43,905 nt of DNA from Hyphomonadaceae bacterium (GTDB lineage: Bacteria > Pseudomonadota > Alphaproteobacteria > Caulobacterales > Hyphomonadaceae): the NCBI GenBank assembly GCA_030158285.1, contig JAOATF010000149.1, forward strand, positions 1 through 43,905. The letters run 5' to 3'. This document shows, one piece after another, positions 24,699 through 32,240 of the stretch. The position numbers and the translations under genes are program-made. The notes beneath the pieces are model-generated. The model was not told where the DNA came from, searched no databases, and saw nothing but the letters and a program-made list of their open reading frames with translations. How positions within the stretch are numbered: position 1 is the stretch's first letter; every line of letters starts with the position of its first letter.

Positions 24699-25704
24699 CC
24701 GCGTAGTTGGTGAGGCCGAGCGTATCGTTCACGCGCGCGCCCGCCAGGATGCCCGGCAGCGCATGGTTGCCCTCGTGGCACGCATACTCGTACGCCGGCT
24801 TCGGCGAACGGTTGAACACCATCTCAGCCTTCCACGGCTGGGTGAACAGCTTCGGATCGTTGACGGTGAACTCGTAGAGAATTTCCGTGTCGCTGACGCG
24901 GGTGAAGCGCTCGGTAACGTGCGCGTCGGCCGACAGCAGGTAGCTGGCCGAGAAGAATGTCCGCAGGCTCTCGCCCGGGTTGAAGTTCGTCGTCTCGACA
25001 ACCAGCGTGTCGCCGTCCCAGCGGCCCTTGGAGCGGCCGAGCCACTGGTAGACTTCGGTGTTGGACTCACCCAGCGGGATGATGCGCGCGTCGTGGTTCA
25101 TCTCGACATTGATGAGCACGTAGTCGCCCGTCTGCACGAACTGGTACGTGTTGTTGTACATCACGTTGATCATCGGCGGCCCGCCCGTGGAGCCAAAGCC
25201 CACGAGGCAACGCTCGGCCATCGGCCGCGTCTCGGGACCGTCGAACGTGTTGCGAACGAAGTGCAGACCGTCGTCGAAAGCCTTCCGGCCAGACGGCGTG
25301 TACGGGATCTTGCCGTTCGGCGGGTCAACAATCCACGACGACCGCTTCTCGCCCTTGATGGTCGCGTAGTGCGTGCCGGCATCGACATAGAAGCTGTTAT
25401 AGCCGCCCACGTCCTGCCCCTTGGTCGGCGCACCGGAGTTCGGGTCGGTCGGCAGCGCAGAGCGCGCATCGGCAGCGGCGCGACCGGCTTCGAGTTTCGC
25501 GGCCTGCTCCGGCGGGATCGCGAGTTCCTTGAACTGGCCCGAACGCTCGAGGCTGGTCAGCGAGGTGTTGACCCAGAACCCCTGCAGGTCCGGCTTGCCA
25601 TCGGCGGCGCGGGGCGGCGTGTAGCCACCGGCCTGCGCAAGGGCGGCGGGCGCAAGCAGCAGGGCTGCCGCAATAGCAGTCGCGGTGAAGCGGATCGGGC
25701 TCAT
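24685..25704 (-). CDS. secreted protein of unknown function, widespread type
   Basis: 339 aa. The ATG at 25704, with GGAGGAG upstream, gives a signal peptide (ending ALAQA). The mature protein opens with RAADGKPDLQGFWVNTS, a pattern I associate with a widespread secreted family of unknown function in sphingomonads, Acidobacteria and related hydrocarbon or steroid degraders. Later motifs include GFGSTGGPPMINVMYNN, YVLINVEMNHDARIIPL, SKGRWDGDTLVVETTNFN and, near the end, YEYACHEGNHALPGIL. The beta-rich middle and the CHEGN motif suggest a lipocalin-like or binding role, but no activity is known to me. It lies inside the catabolic island, which may point to substrate handling outside the cytoplasm. 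Confidence 0.75.
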   Translation of the reverse strand: MSPIRFTATAIAAALLLAPAALAQAGGYTPPRAADGKPDLQGFWVNTSLTSLERSGQFKELAIPPEQAAKLEAGRAAADARSALPTDPNSGAPTKGQDVGGYNSFYVDAGTHYATIKGEKRSSWIVDPPNGKIPYTPSGRKAFDDGLHFVRNTFDGPETRPMAERCLVGFGSTGGPPMINVMYNNTYQFVQTGDYVLINVEMNHDARIIPLGESNTEVYQWLGRSKGRWDGDTLVVETTNFNPGESLRTFFSASYLLSADAHVTERFTRVSDTEILYEFTVNDPKLFTQPWKAEMVFNRSPKPAYEYACHEGNHALPGILAGARVNDTLGLTNYAEESE

Positions 25705-25807
25705 ATGTATCTCCTCCGGAAGTCGCGTGCGCCTATGGCGTCTGTTGCGGAGCAGCATAGGCAGCGCCGGGGAAATGTCACCGTGCCCGGAAGTCACGCT
25801 CTCGGGA

Positions 25808-26008
25808 TCAGCGGTTGCGGGACCGGCGGCGTAGCAGGAGCGCGAGCATAATCCCGCCGACGACCAGCACGGCAGCGGCAGGTATCACCGCATTGTAATT
25901 CACGTCTATGCCGACGGTGTACTCATGCTGCCACCACAGGAAAAACCACGTGAAACCGACGGTCGCGACCATGGCGACACAAATGAGGATGGCGATCACC
26001 AGCCTCAT
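25808..26008 (-). CDS. small two-helix membrane protein
   Basis: 66 aa, with two hydrophobic helices (residues 3-25 and about 42-60) separated by a short polar loop and ended by RRRSRNR. GGGAGGT lies upstream of the ATG. The pattern (basic C-terminus in the cytoplasm, short loop outside) is that of a small inner-membrane accessory protein. I recognise no family. It lies between a crotonase gene and the secreted-protein gene on the same strand. Confidence 0.6.
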   Translation of the reverse strand: MRLVIAILICVAMVATVGFTWFFLWWQHEYTVGIDVNYNAVIPAAAVLVVGGIMLALLLRRRSRNR

Positions 26009-26037
26009 GCCATAGACCTCCCGCCTGCGCGTAGCGC

Positions 26038-26829
26038 CTACTCGCCCTTGAACACCGGCTCGCGCTTTTCGAGGATGGCAGCAACACCTTCCTCGTGGTC
26101 CTTGGTGTGGTGCATCAGGCCCTGCGCGGCCGCCGACATTTCCATCACGGTGTCATACGTCGCCTGCGTGCCGTGGCGCAGCAGCTGCTTGGCCACGCGC
26201 AGCGAATGCGGCGGCTGTTTCGCGATCGACTCGGCCAGCGCCATCGCCTCGCCCATCAGCTGGTCACCCGGCACGACTTTCGAGACGAGGCCCCATTCCA
26301 GCGCCGTCTTCGCGTCGATCAGGTTGCCCGTGAACAGCAGCTCGCACGCACGGCTCATGCCGATCACGCGCGGCAGCAACCACGCGCCGCCATCGCCGGG
26401 GATCAGACCGACCTTCAGGAACGTCACCCCATAGCGCGCATTGTCGGACGAGATGCGGATGTCGGCCATGCAGGCGACGTCGCAGCCAAGCCCCACCGCC
26501 GCGCCATTCACCGCCGCGATCAGCGGAATTTCGAGATTGTAGAGTGCGCGCACGATCATGTGCACGCCGTTCTTGTAGTTATCGCGCACCTCCGCCGGGC
26601 TACCCGCGAACGAGCCGACCCGGTCGCGCATCGCCTTCACATTGCCGCCGGCCGAAAAGCCCTTGCCCGCACCGGTCAGGATCGCGCAGCGCAGCGACTT
26701 GTCCGCATTGATCTGGTCACACACGTCCTTCACCGCCTGGCCATCGCCCGGCTCGCCCAGCGCATTCATGGCGTCCGGACGGTTCAGCGTCAGGATCGCG
26801 ATGGGGCCTTTTTTCTCGAGCGTGATCAT
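26038..26829 (-). CDS. enoyl-CoA hydratase/isomerase-family protein
   Basis: 263 aa crotonase fold. Oxyanion-hole segments KGFSAGGNVKAM and NGAAVGLGCDVA are present, as is the C-terminal LRVAKQLLRHG helix. Neither catalytic Glu of classical hydratase (rat Glu144 and Glu164) is present: the positions are Asp in GCDVA and Phe in YGVTFLKVGLIPG. The Asp in LIPGDGG may act instead, as in isomerase-type members. So the reaction could be double-bond isomerisation or a hydratase on an unusual acyl-CoA. It is upstream of the small membrane protein gene and downstream of the paralogous membrane-anchored pair. Confidence 0.85.
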   Translation of the reverse strand: MITLEKKGPIAILTLNRPDAMNALGEPGDGQAVKDVCDQINADKSLRCAILTGAGKGFSAGGNVKAMRDRVGSFAGSPAEVRDNYKNGVHMIVRALYNLEIPLIAAVNGAAVGLGCDVACMADIRISSDNARYGVTFLKVGLIPGDGGAWLLPRVIGMSRACELLFTGNLIDAKTALEWGLVSKVVPGDQLMGEAMALAESIAKQPPHSLRVAKQLLRHGTQATYDTVMEMSAAAQGLMHHTKDHEEGVAAILEKREPVFKGE

Positions 26830-26938
26830 GTGGCTCTCCCGGAGTCGTGTTGTATTTGGCCTAGCGCTTAGCGGGCAAAACCGCCGCTGTCATCCTGGCG
26901 CGCCGTCGCGGCGTTCAGGGATACGTGAACGGCACGGC

Positions 26939-27292
26939 TCACCGCGCGATACAGGGGTCCGGCTTGTTCTCCGCGCTGATCACCACCGACTGCCTGAAAG
27001 CCTCGTTGCAGAAGTAGTGGATGCGCTCCACCTTCTGGTTCCCGGCCACGCAGGTCACGGCAACTTTCTCCGGCCTCCCCAGCACAAACAGCCAGAAACG
27101 CTCCTGACCCGGCTTCAGGTCGACCTCCCACGTAAAGCCGTCGCTGAAGGCAAACGAACATTCAGAAGCCGCTAGTCGCGACTCCACCACCACCATCGAC
27201 GGCCATCGTCCCGTGACAGCGCATATGGCCGTGATGATCGCGACCGCGCCCATCGCGACCGCGAGCAGGAATTTTCCAACGGCAGCTATCAC
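26939..27292 (-). CDS. membrane-anchored cysteine-containing protein, paralogue B
   Basis: 117 aa. One N-terminal hydrophobic helix, RWP at 29-31, then an extracytoplasmic domain with FSDGFTW (49-55), FWLFV (66-70) and cysteines 45, 81, 95 and 114. It aligns almost without gaps to the upstream product (27289-27684). The start is GTG, whose GTGA overlaps that gene's TGA, so the two are translationally coupled. I recognise no known family. The conserved tryptophans and cysteines suggest a small disulfide-stabilised periplasmic domain. Confidence 0.7.
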   Translation of the reverse strand: MIAAVGKFLLAVAMGAVAIITAICAVTGRWPSMVVVESRLAASECSFAFSDGFTWEVDLKPGQERFWLFVLGRPEKVAVTCVAGNQKVERIHYFCNEAFRQSVVISAENKPDPCIAR

Positions 27293-27684
27293 GTTTGCGC
27301 TCCCGCAGTCAGCGAGGCCATGACGCAGAACTCATCTAAACGCGAGTCCGCCTCAATGATGAATTTCTCCTCGAACGCAAAAGGCGGCTGCCCACCGCAA
27401 GTGAACGACTTGCCGTCGTGAAACGTGCGCGTCGGCGTGGAGCAGCTGGCCTCCGCGCTGTCAGGCGGCCCGAATACGAAAAGCCAGAACTTCTCCTCGC
27501 CCCGACGAAGGTCGATGTTCCAGGTGAACCCGTCACTGAATGAAACGGCGCATCGAGCGTCTTCCACCTCGTTGCGAACAACGACGACTGTTGGCCACCG
27601 GTTGGTGATGGAAGCCAGCACCAACAAGCCGCCGAGCGTCAGGGCAAAGGCGACGGCGGTCCATCTGATCGCCGCTTCCGCCAT
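27289..27684 (-). CDS. membrane-anchored cysteine-containing protein, paralogue A
   Basis: 131 aa. It starts with a hydrophobic helix (about 8-27), then RWPTVVV (29-35), Cys45, FSDGFTW (49-55), FWLFV (66-70), Cys81, Cys96 and Cys120. These positions match the downstream paralogue at 26939-27292, so the pair arose by tandem duplication and then diverged. The domain is predicted outside the cytoplasm. No family is recognised. It lies 20 bp downstream of the small-subunit acyl-CoA dehydrogenase gene on the same strand, so it is probably in that transcript. Confidence 0.72.
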   Translation of the reverse strand: MAEAAIRWTAVAFALTLGGLLVLASITNRWPTVVVVRNEVEDARCAVSFSDGFTWNIDLRRGEEKFWLFVFGPPDSAEASCSTPTRTFHDGKSFTCGGQPPFAFEEKFIIEADSRLDEFCVMASLTAGAQT

Positions 27685-27704
27685 CGCCCCCTCCGGAAAC
27701 AGCC

Positions 27705-28841
27705 TCAGCCGTTCGCGAGTTCAGTATAACGGCGCAGGTGCCAGTCGGTGTTGCCGAACTGGCTTTCGATCATCGTCACGCGCTTGAAGAAGTGGCCGAC
27801 ATTGAGTTCGTCGGTCATGCCCATGCCGCCGTGGATCTGCACGGCGTCCTGGCTGACCAGCTTGCCGGCCTTGCCCGCCTGCACCTTGGCCGCCGAGGCC
27901 GCCATCTTGCGGGCCTTGTCGCTCTCGTCGAGCTTCAGCGTGACCATGAAGGTCATCGAGGTCGCCTGCTCGGCCGCCATGAACATGTCGACCATGCGGT
28001 GTTGCAGGACCTGGAAGTTGGCGATCGGCTGGCCGAACTGCTTGCGCTGCTTTGCGTAGGAGATCGTCGCCTCGTTGAGAACCTTGAAGCAGCCAACGGC
28101 CTCGGCGCACAGCGCAGCGATGGCATTGTCGACCACCTTCTCGACCAGCGGCAGGCCGCCATCGACCTTGCCGATCACGGCATCCGCGCCAACCGACACG
28201 TTCTCGAAATAGACTTCCGACGCGCGCAGGCCATCGACCGTCGGATAGTCGCGCGTCGTCACGCCCTTGGCGCCCTTCGGCACGATGAACACCGAGATGC
28301 CGCCCGTGTCGCGCTGGCCGCCCGAGGTGCGCGCCGTAACGATCAGATGCGTCGCGAACGGCGCGCCGATCACCACAGCCTTGTGGCCGTTCAGCGTGTA
28401 GCCCGCGCCATCCTTCTTCGCCGTCGTCGCAACATCATGGAGGTCGTAGCGCGATTTCGGTTCGGAATAGGCGAAGGCGAAGCGGGTCTCGCCGCCGATG
28501 ATGCCGGCGATGTGCTCTTCCTTCTGCGCGTCCGTGCCACCGTGGCGGAAGAAGTTGCCGCCGATCACAACGGTCTGCAGGTAAGGCTCGATGACGAGGC
28601 CCTTGCCGAATTCCTCGGAGATGATCATCGCCTCGATCGGGCCGGAGCCGAAGCCGCCCTCGGCCTCCGTGAAGGAGGCGCCGAGCAGGCCAAGCTCGGC
28701 GAATTGCGACCACATTTCAGGACGCCAGCCCGCTTCCGATTTCGCGACCTTGCGGCGCGTGTCGAAGTCGTACTGTTGCGCCACCAGCTTGGCGACCGTG
28801 TCGCGCAGCATGTCCTGTTCGGAGGTGAAGTTGAAATCCAT
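27705..28841 (-). CDS. acyl-CoA dehydrogenase, PimD-type small subunit
   Basis: 378 aa. An acyl-CoA dehydrogenase fold with YSEPKSRYDL in place of the usual YSEPxAGSD FAD/acyl contact. The C-terminus has MGMTDELNVGHFFKRV and lacks the Glu base. Both changes fit a small subunit that does not carry the active site, as in PimD of Rhodopseudomonas palustris. It would pair with a large subunit, of which the window encodes two (22620-23840 and 30049-31245); the nearer is 30049-31245. Pimeloyl-CoA is only one possible substrate; steroid side-chain or ring-derived acyl-CoAs are handled by similar heteromers. Confidence 0.9.
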   Translation of the reverse strand: MDFNFTSEQDMLRDTVAKLVAQQYDFDTRRKVAKSEAGWRPEMWSQFAELGLLGASFTEAEGGFGSGPIEAMIISEEFGKGLVIEPYLQTVVIGGNFFRHGGTDAQKEEHIAGIIGGETRFAFAYSEPKSRYDLHDVATTAKKDGAGYTLNGHKAVVIGAPFATHLIVTARTSGGQRDTGGISVFIVPKGAKGVTTRDYPTVDGLRASEVYFENVSVGADAVIGKVDGGLPLVEKVVDNAIAALCAEAVGCFKVLNEATISYAKQRKQFGQPIANFQVLQHRMVDMFMAAEQATSMTFMVTLKLDESDKARKMAASAAKVQAGKAGKLVSQDAVQIHGGMGMTDELNVGHFFKRVTMIESQFGNTDWHLRRYTELANG

Positions 28842-28896
28842 GTGGTCGGTCTCCTTGCGACCCTTCTAGGCCGCCATTTCTTTCTTGCAACTGTGA

Positions 28897-29544
28897 TCAG
28901 GCGGGCGTCGGCGCGGCGGCGGCCTTGGGCCGCCGGGGTTTGCGGAGGGTGGCGATGAACAACTCGGCCACAATCAGGTTCGGCACCCAGGCCGCCCAGG
29001 CGATGATGCGGTAGGCCGTCAGGAAGTCCCAATCCATGATCCCGACGATCGGCAGGTAGATCCGCAGCGTCACGGCGCCGAATGTCAGCGCGAACGACCG
29101 GATCATCCAGCGCTCGTGCGCCACGAAATCCTTCTTCATCGCCGCCCGCAACGCCAGCAGCGTGAACGGCACCCAGCAGACGGCCAGCATGAGGAAGCCC
29201 CAGCCCGCGATCGGCCCGGCGGTGGAGCCGAGCGCGATGGCGCCGCCGGCGAGGCCGCCGACGGTGCAGGCTATGACATACCCGTAGCCCATCCAGCGAT
29301 GAATGGTCGGCGCCTTGCGACGGAGTGTTTTCGAGAACTGGAACGCGCCCAGGATCATCGCAACGCCGGAAGCGGCGATGTGCGTCTCGATCCCGATAGG
29401 CTTGAGGTTGGCGTTGTCCATCACGCCGCTGGGGACATGCGCGTAAAAGGTCGCCACATGGTAGAGCGCGTATCCCCCTACCCCCACGGACAGGAGGGCG
29501 ATCAGAAGCCAGATGCTGAAATTGCCGACGCTTGCTGCGGACAT
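28897..29544 (-). CDS. DUF2306-family membrane protein
   Basis: 215 aa, with about six hydrophobic helices. Two histidines sit in membrane-associated contexts typical of the family: THIAASGVAMILGAFQF and IHRWMGYGYV, plus AHERWMIRSF further on. The spacing of H-x-x-x-x-x and IHRW resembles heme-coordinating histidines in cytochrome b561-like folds. The family has no demonstrated function; heme binding is inference from the paired histidines. It is encoded between the dehydrogenase small subunit and the secreted NTR-like protein on the same strand, so it may belong to the redox partner side of the acyl-CoA dehydrogenase cluster. Confidence 0.8.
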   Translation of the reverse strand: MSAASVGNFSIWLLIALLSVGVGGYALYHVATFYAHVPSGVMDNANLKPIGIETHIAASGVAMILGAFQFSKTLRRKAPTIHRWMGYGYVIACTVGGLAGGAIALGSTAGPIAGWGFLMLAVCWVPFTLLALRAAMKKDFVAHERWMIRSFALTFGAVTLRIYLPIVGIMDWDFLTAYRIIAWAAWVPNLIVAELFIATLRKPRRPKAAAAPTPA

Positions 29545-29575
29545 TCTACCCTCCCGAGCACTCCTCTTTTGGGAG

Positions 29576-30052
29576 CTACCTGCTTTCCGCCAAGCCTCTC
29601 ACACGCCGCAGGGTTTCACCAGCAGCTGAAAGTTCATCGGACCATCCGCAACTATTGACCTCGGAAACCCCGCCCGATGCCGTCACAAACAGGAGGTAGG
29701 ATTTCCCCCGATCCATTGGGAAGCGGCCGCTATCGTTCTCGTCCACGATAGTGAAAGCGCCTAGCTCTGGCCCTTTGAGTATCTCGGTTGGTACGACTTC
29801 ATACTTCACGAATGCAACCAGATCGCCGTCGGGTATGTTTCGAACAGAACGCACCTTCGCCGTCACCACGACGAAGGCCCGTTTGAACTCCGCTTCAATC
29901 GGAATCGAGCGGTAGCCGGATCCATCGTCGCGATATCCGCCCGGCGCGGATGGATCCCAAACGAAACACAAGGCGTGCGCCGGACCGCCAAGAATAAAGC
30001 AAGAGATCGCAAGGAGGCCGGCTCTAACAATCCGCCCTCCCGCTGCGCTCAC
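29576..30052 (-). CDS. secreted NTR/TIMP-like domain protein
   Basis: 158 aa. A signal peptide (residues 1-27, ending PAHA) is followed at once by Cys29. A beta-rich body with FVVVTAKVRSV, FVKYEVVPTEILKG, KSYLLFVTAS and a late SCGWSDEL follows. That layout, a Cys at the mature N-terminus, OB-like strands and a late Cys-Gly, recalls bacterial netrin/TIMP-like domains, though similarity is loose. The start is GTG and its GTGA overlaps the stop of the upstream acyl-CoA dehydrogenase gene, so it is coupled to it. Function unknown. Confidence 0.65.
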   Translation of the reverse strand: MSAAGGRIVRAGLLAISCFILGGPAHALCFVWDPSAPGGYRDDGSGYRSIPIEAEFKRAFVVVTAKVRSVRNIPDGDLVAFVKYEVVPTEILKGPELGAFTIVDENDSGRFPMDRGKSYLLFVTASGGVSEVNSCGWSDELSAAGETLRRVRGLAESR

Positions 30053-31245
30053 AGCCCCAGCACCATCTTCGCGATGATGTTGTGCTGGATCTCGTTCGAG
30101 CCGCCATAGATCGAGGTCTTGCGCATGTTGGCGTACATCGGCGCCGTCAGGTGCGCGTAGTCCGGCCCGATCGGGTGCTGGTTGTCGCCATCTTGCGGGA
30201 AGCCGCGGAAATACGGCGCGCCATAGACGCCGACGGCTTCCAGCGTCAGCTCGGTGATGCGCTGCTGGATCTCGGTGCCCTTGATCTTGAGGATCGAGGA
30301 TTCCGGTCCCGGGCCCTCGCCACGGCTCTCGCGAGCGAGCGTGCGGAGTTCGGTGTATTCCAGCGCCGTCAGGTCGATCTCGAGTTCGGAGATCTTCTTG
30401 GCGAAGTCGGCGTTGCGAATGATCGGCTGGCCCTGATCGAGCTCAACCGAAGCGATCTCGCGCAGGCGCTCGATGCCCTTCTTGGAACGCGCGACACCGG
30501 CAATGCCGGTGCGCTCGTGCGCCAGAAGGTACTTCGCGTAGGTCCAGCCCTCATTCTCTTTGCCGACGAGATTGGCGACCGGGACTTTCACATCGGTGAA
30601 CCAGGTCTCGTTGACCTCATGCCCGCCATCCATCGTGATGATCGGGCGCACTTCAACGCCCGGCGTCTTGATGTCGACGAGGATGAAGGAGATGCCTTCC
30701 TGCGGTTTCTTCGCCGTCGGGTCGGTGCGGCAGAGAACGAAGATCCAGTCGGCGAAGTGGCCGAGCGTGGTCCAGGTCTTCTGGCCATTGATGATGTAGT
30801 GGTCGCCCTCGCGAACAGCTTTCGTCTTCAGCGAGGCAAGGTCGGAACCGGCGCCCGGCTCTGAATAGCCCTGGCACCAGAAGTCGGTGCCATCGATGAT
30901 GCGCGGCAGGTAGTGGGCTTTCTGCTCGTCATTGGCGAACGCCATGATCACCGGCGCCAGCATCGCCATGCCGAACGGCGGGATCGGCAGCGTCTCGGCG
31001 CGCGCGCACTCTTCCTGGAAGATGTAGCGCTGGGTCGCCGTCCAGCCGGTGCCGCCAAACTTCTTCGGCCAGGCCGGGGCGCCCCACCCGCGTTTGAACA
31101 ACGTCTTCTGCCACAGCAGGAAGTCTTCCTTCGAGTACTCGTCACGCGAGAACTTGCCACGCAGCTCGGCCGGATAGTCGTTCTCGAGGAAAGTCCGCAC
31201 CTCGTTCCGGAAAGCGATCTCTTCGGGGGTGAACTGGACGTCCAT
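30049..31245 (-). CDS. acyl-CoA dehydrogenase, PimC-type large subunit
   Basis: 398 aa. It has YSEPGAGSD near 127-135 and TSIYGGSNEIQHNIIAKMVLGL at the end, with Gly where medium-chain enzymes have their Glu base. Glu244 in LAHERTG takes the position of the base in isovaleryl/long-chain enzymes. This is a paralogue of the product of 22620-23840. It is the likely partner of the small subunit at 27705-28841, and sits first in a run of co-directional genes. It is divergent from the DUF1289 gene; the 174-bp region between holds two ACGT-cored palindromes. Confidence 0.91.
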   Translation of the reverse strand: MDVQFTPEEIAFRNEVRTFLENDYPAELRGKFSRDEYSKEDFLLWQKTLFKRGWGAPAWPKKFGGTGWTATQRYIFQEECARAETLPIPPFGMAMLAPVIMAFANDEQKAHYLPRIIDGTDFWCQGYSEPGAGSDLASLKTKAVREGDHYIINGQKTWTTLGHFADWIFVLCRTDPTAKKPQEGISFILVDIKTPGVEVRPIITMDGGHEVNETWFTDVKVPVANLVGKENEGWTYAKYLLAHERTGIAGVARSKKGIERLREIASVELDQGQPIIRNADFAKKISELEIDLTALEYTELRTLARESRGEGPGPESSILKIKGTEIQQRITELTLEAVGVYGAPYFRGFPQDGDNQHPIGPDYAHLTAPMYANMRKTSIYGGSNEIQHNIIAKMVLGL

Positions 31246-31319
31246 GGCGGCCTCCGGCGGATGTTATTGACGCAGGGGAAACCTGAGTCTGATGGCAAAT
31301 CACGGCCCGCATGCTCCCG

Positions 31320-31338
31320 TTTACGTGAGGTACGTCAA
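31320..31338. promoter_or_regulatory. ACGT-cored inverted repeat, candidate operator 1
   Basis: Half-sites TTTACGT and ACGTCAA separated by five bases, 75 bp upstream of the large-subunit dehydrogenase start and in the divergent promoter region shared with the DUF1289 gene. The half-site type recalls operators of LiuR-like MerR regulators of branched-chain and fatty acid catabolism (from memory of comparative studies); assignment is inference. Confidence 0.4.
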
Positions 31339-31367
31339 GCTGTTTTGCCCAAGGACGCGAGGTCCCT

Positions 31368-31382
31368 TTGACGTTACGTCAG
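31368..31382. promoter_or_regulatory. ACGT-cored inverted repeat, candidate operator 2
   Basis: TTGACGT and ACGTCAG with a single T between. It uses the same (T/G)ACGT half-site as the repeat at 31320-31338, in the same divergent promoter region, about 40 bp from the DUF1289 start. Confidence 0.4.
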
Positions 31383-31419
31383 GGTGCGTTCTCCCGCGGA
31401 AGCGGTTAAGCTGCACTCC

Positions 31420-31614
31420 ATGCACCAGCCCATAAAAACCCCCTGCATCAAGGTCTGCGTGGTGGATGGCCAGTCCAACCACTGCCTCGGCTGCGGGCGG
31501 ACTCTGGGAGAAATCGCGCGCTGGGCGAGGTTTTCCGACGCCGAACGCGACCACATCCTCACTCTGCTCTCGCCCCGGATCGACGCCCTGAAGGCCGCCG
31601 GAAAGCTGGGTTGA
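31420..31614 (+). CDS. DUF1289-family small protein
   Basis: 64 aa. It has the DUF1289 pattern: four cysteines in C-I-K-V-C and C-L-G-C spacing (TPCIKVC...NHCLGCGRT), followed by EIARWARFSDAER. The cysteines probably bind zinc or an iron-sulfur cluster; the family function is not established. The start at 31420 is preferred because the family begins a few residues before the first Cys; an in-frame GTG at 31384 would add twelve residues. It is divergent from the acyl-CoA dehydrogenase. Confidence 0.85.
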   Translation: MHQPIKTPCIKVCVVDGQSNHCLGCGRTLGEIARWARFSDAERDHILTLLSPRIDALKAAGKLG

Positions 31615-31706
31615 ACCAAAATCCGCCTGCTGGCGTTTGTTCTTCGGCAGAACTTTATCTGCTATGAGGGGCTTGCGCCTGCAGCCCCGGGTGGGAGTCG
31701 GCCCCA

Positions 31707-32234
31707 GTGAAGAAGGCCCTGTTTCCAGCGATCGCGCTGTTCGGCGCAGCGGCCCTCGGGCTGGTGTCGATGCGTGAGTCGATCAAGGACGACGACCTGG
31801 CCGCCACGCCGGCCGTCGCCGAGGCCAGCGCCGAACCCGAATACGCCAAGATCACCCCCCACCAGATCCGCGTCGCGTCGCTGCGCAAGGAAGCCGACGG
31901 CCACTACTGGGCCACCGCCCGCGTGAACGGCTCAACCGTCAAATTCCTGGTCGACACCGGCGCGACCATGATCTCGCTCAACCGCCGAGACGCTCGCAAG
32001 ATCGGCGTCAACACCGACAAACTCGTCCGCTCCGTCGATGTCCGCACCGCCTCCGGCCGCGTGAAGGCCGGCATCGTCAACATCAAGAAGATCGAGATCG
32101 ATGGCGTCGAACTCGAAGATGTTTCCGGCGTCGTGCTGGAAGAAGGCCTCGAATACTCCCTCCTCGGCATGAGCTTCCTCAACCGCCTCGAAGGCTGGGA
32201 CGTGACGCCCAGCGCGATCATCATCCGGCAGTAA
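31707..32234 (+). CDS. retropepsin-like aspartic protease (clan AA), membrane-anchored
   Basis: 175 aa from a GTG start (GGGAG about ten bases upstream). An N-terminal hydrophobic helix anchors it. The domain then shows the active-site motif FLVDTGATMISL (Asp83), the flap-like ASGRVKAGIV and the second conserved LLGMSFLNRLEGWDV. A single domain of this size acts as a homodimer, as in retroviral and other bacterial clan AA proteases. Targets are unknown. It is downstream of the DUF1289 gene and convergent with dusA, seven bases from its stop. Confidence 0.9.
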   Translation: MKKALFPAIALFGAAALGLVSMRESIKDDDLAATPAVAEASAEPEYAKITPHQIRVASLRKEADGHYWATARVNGSTVKFLVDTGATMISLNRRDARKIGVNTDKLVRSVDVRTASGRVKAGIVNIKKIEIDGVELEDVSGVVLEEGLEYSLLGMSFLNRLEGWDVTPSAIIIRQ

Positions 32235-32240
32235 GGCGGC

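Noticed and set aside
31655..31904. Minus-strand frame opposite the aspartic protease start
   Set aside because: Antisense to the protease gene, with no ribosome site or family pattern.
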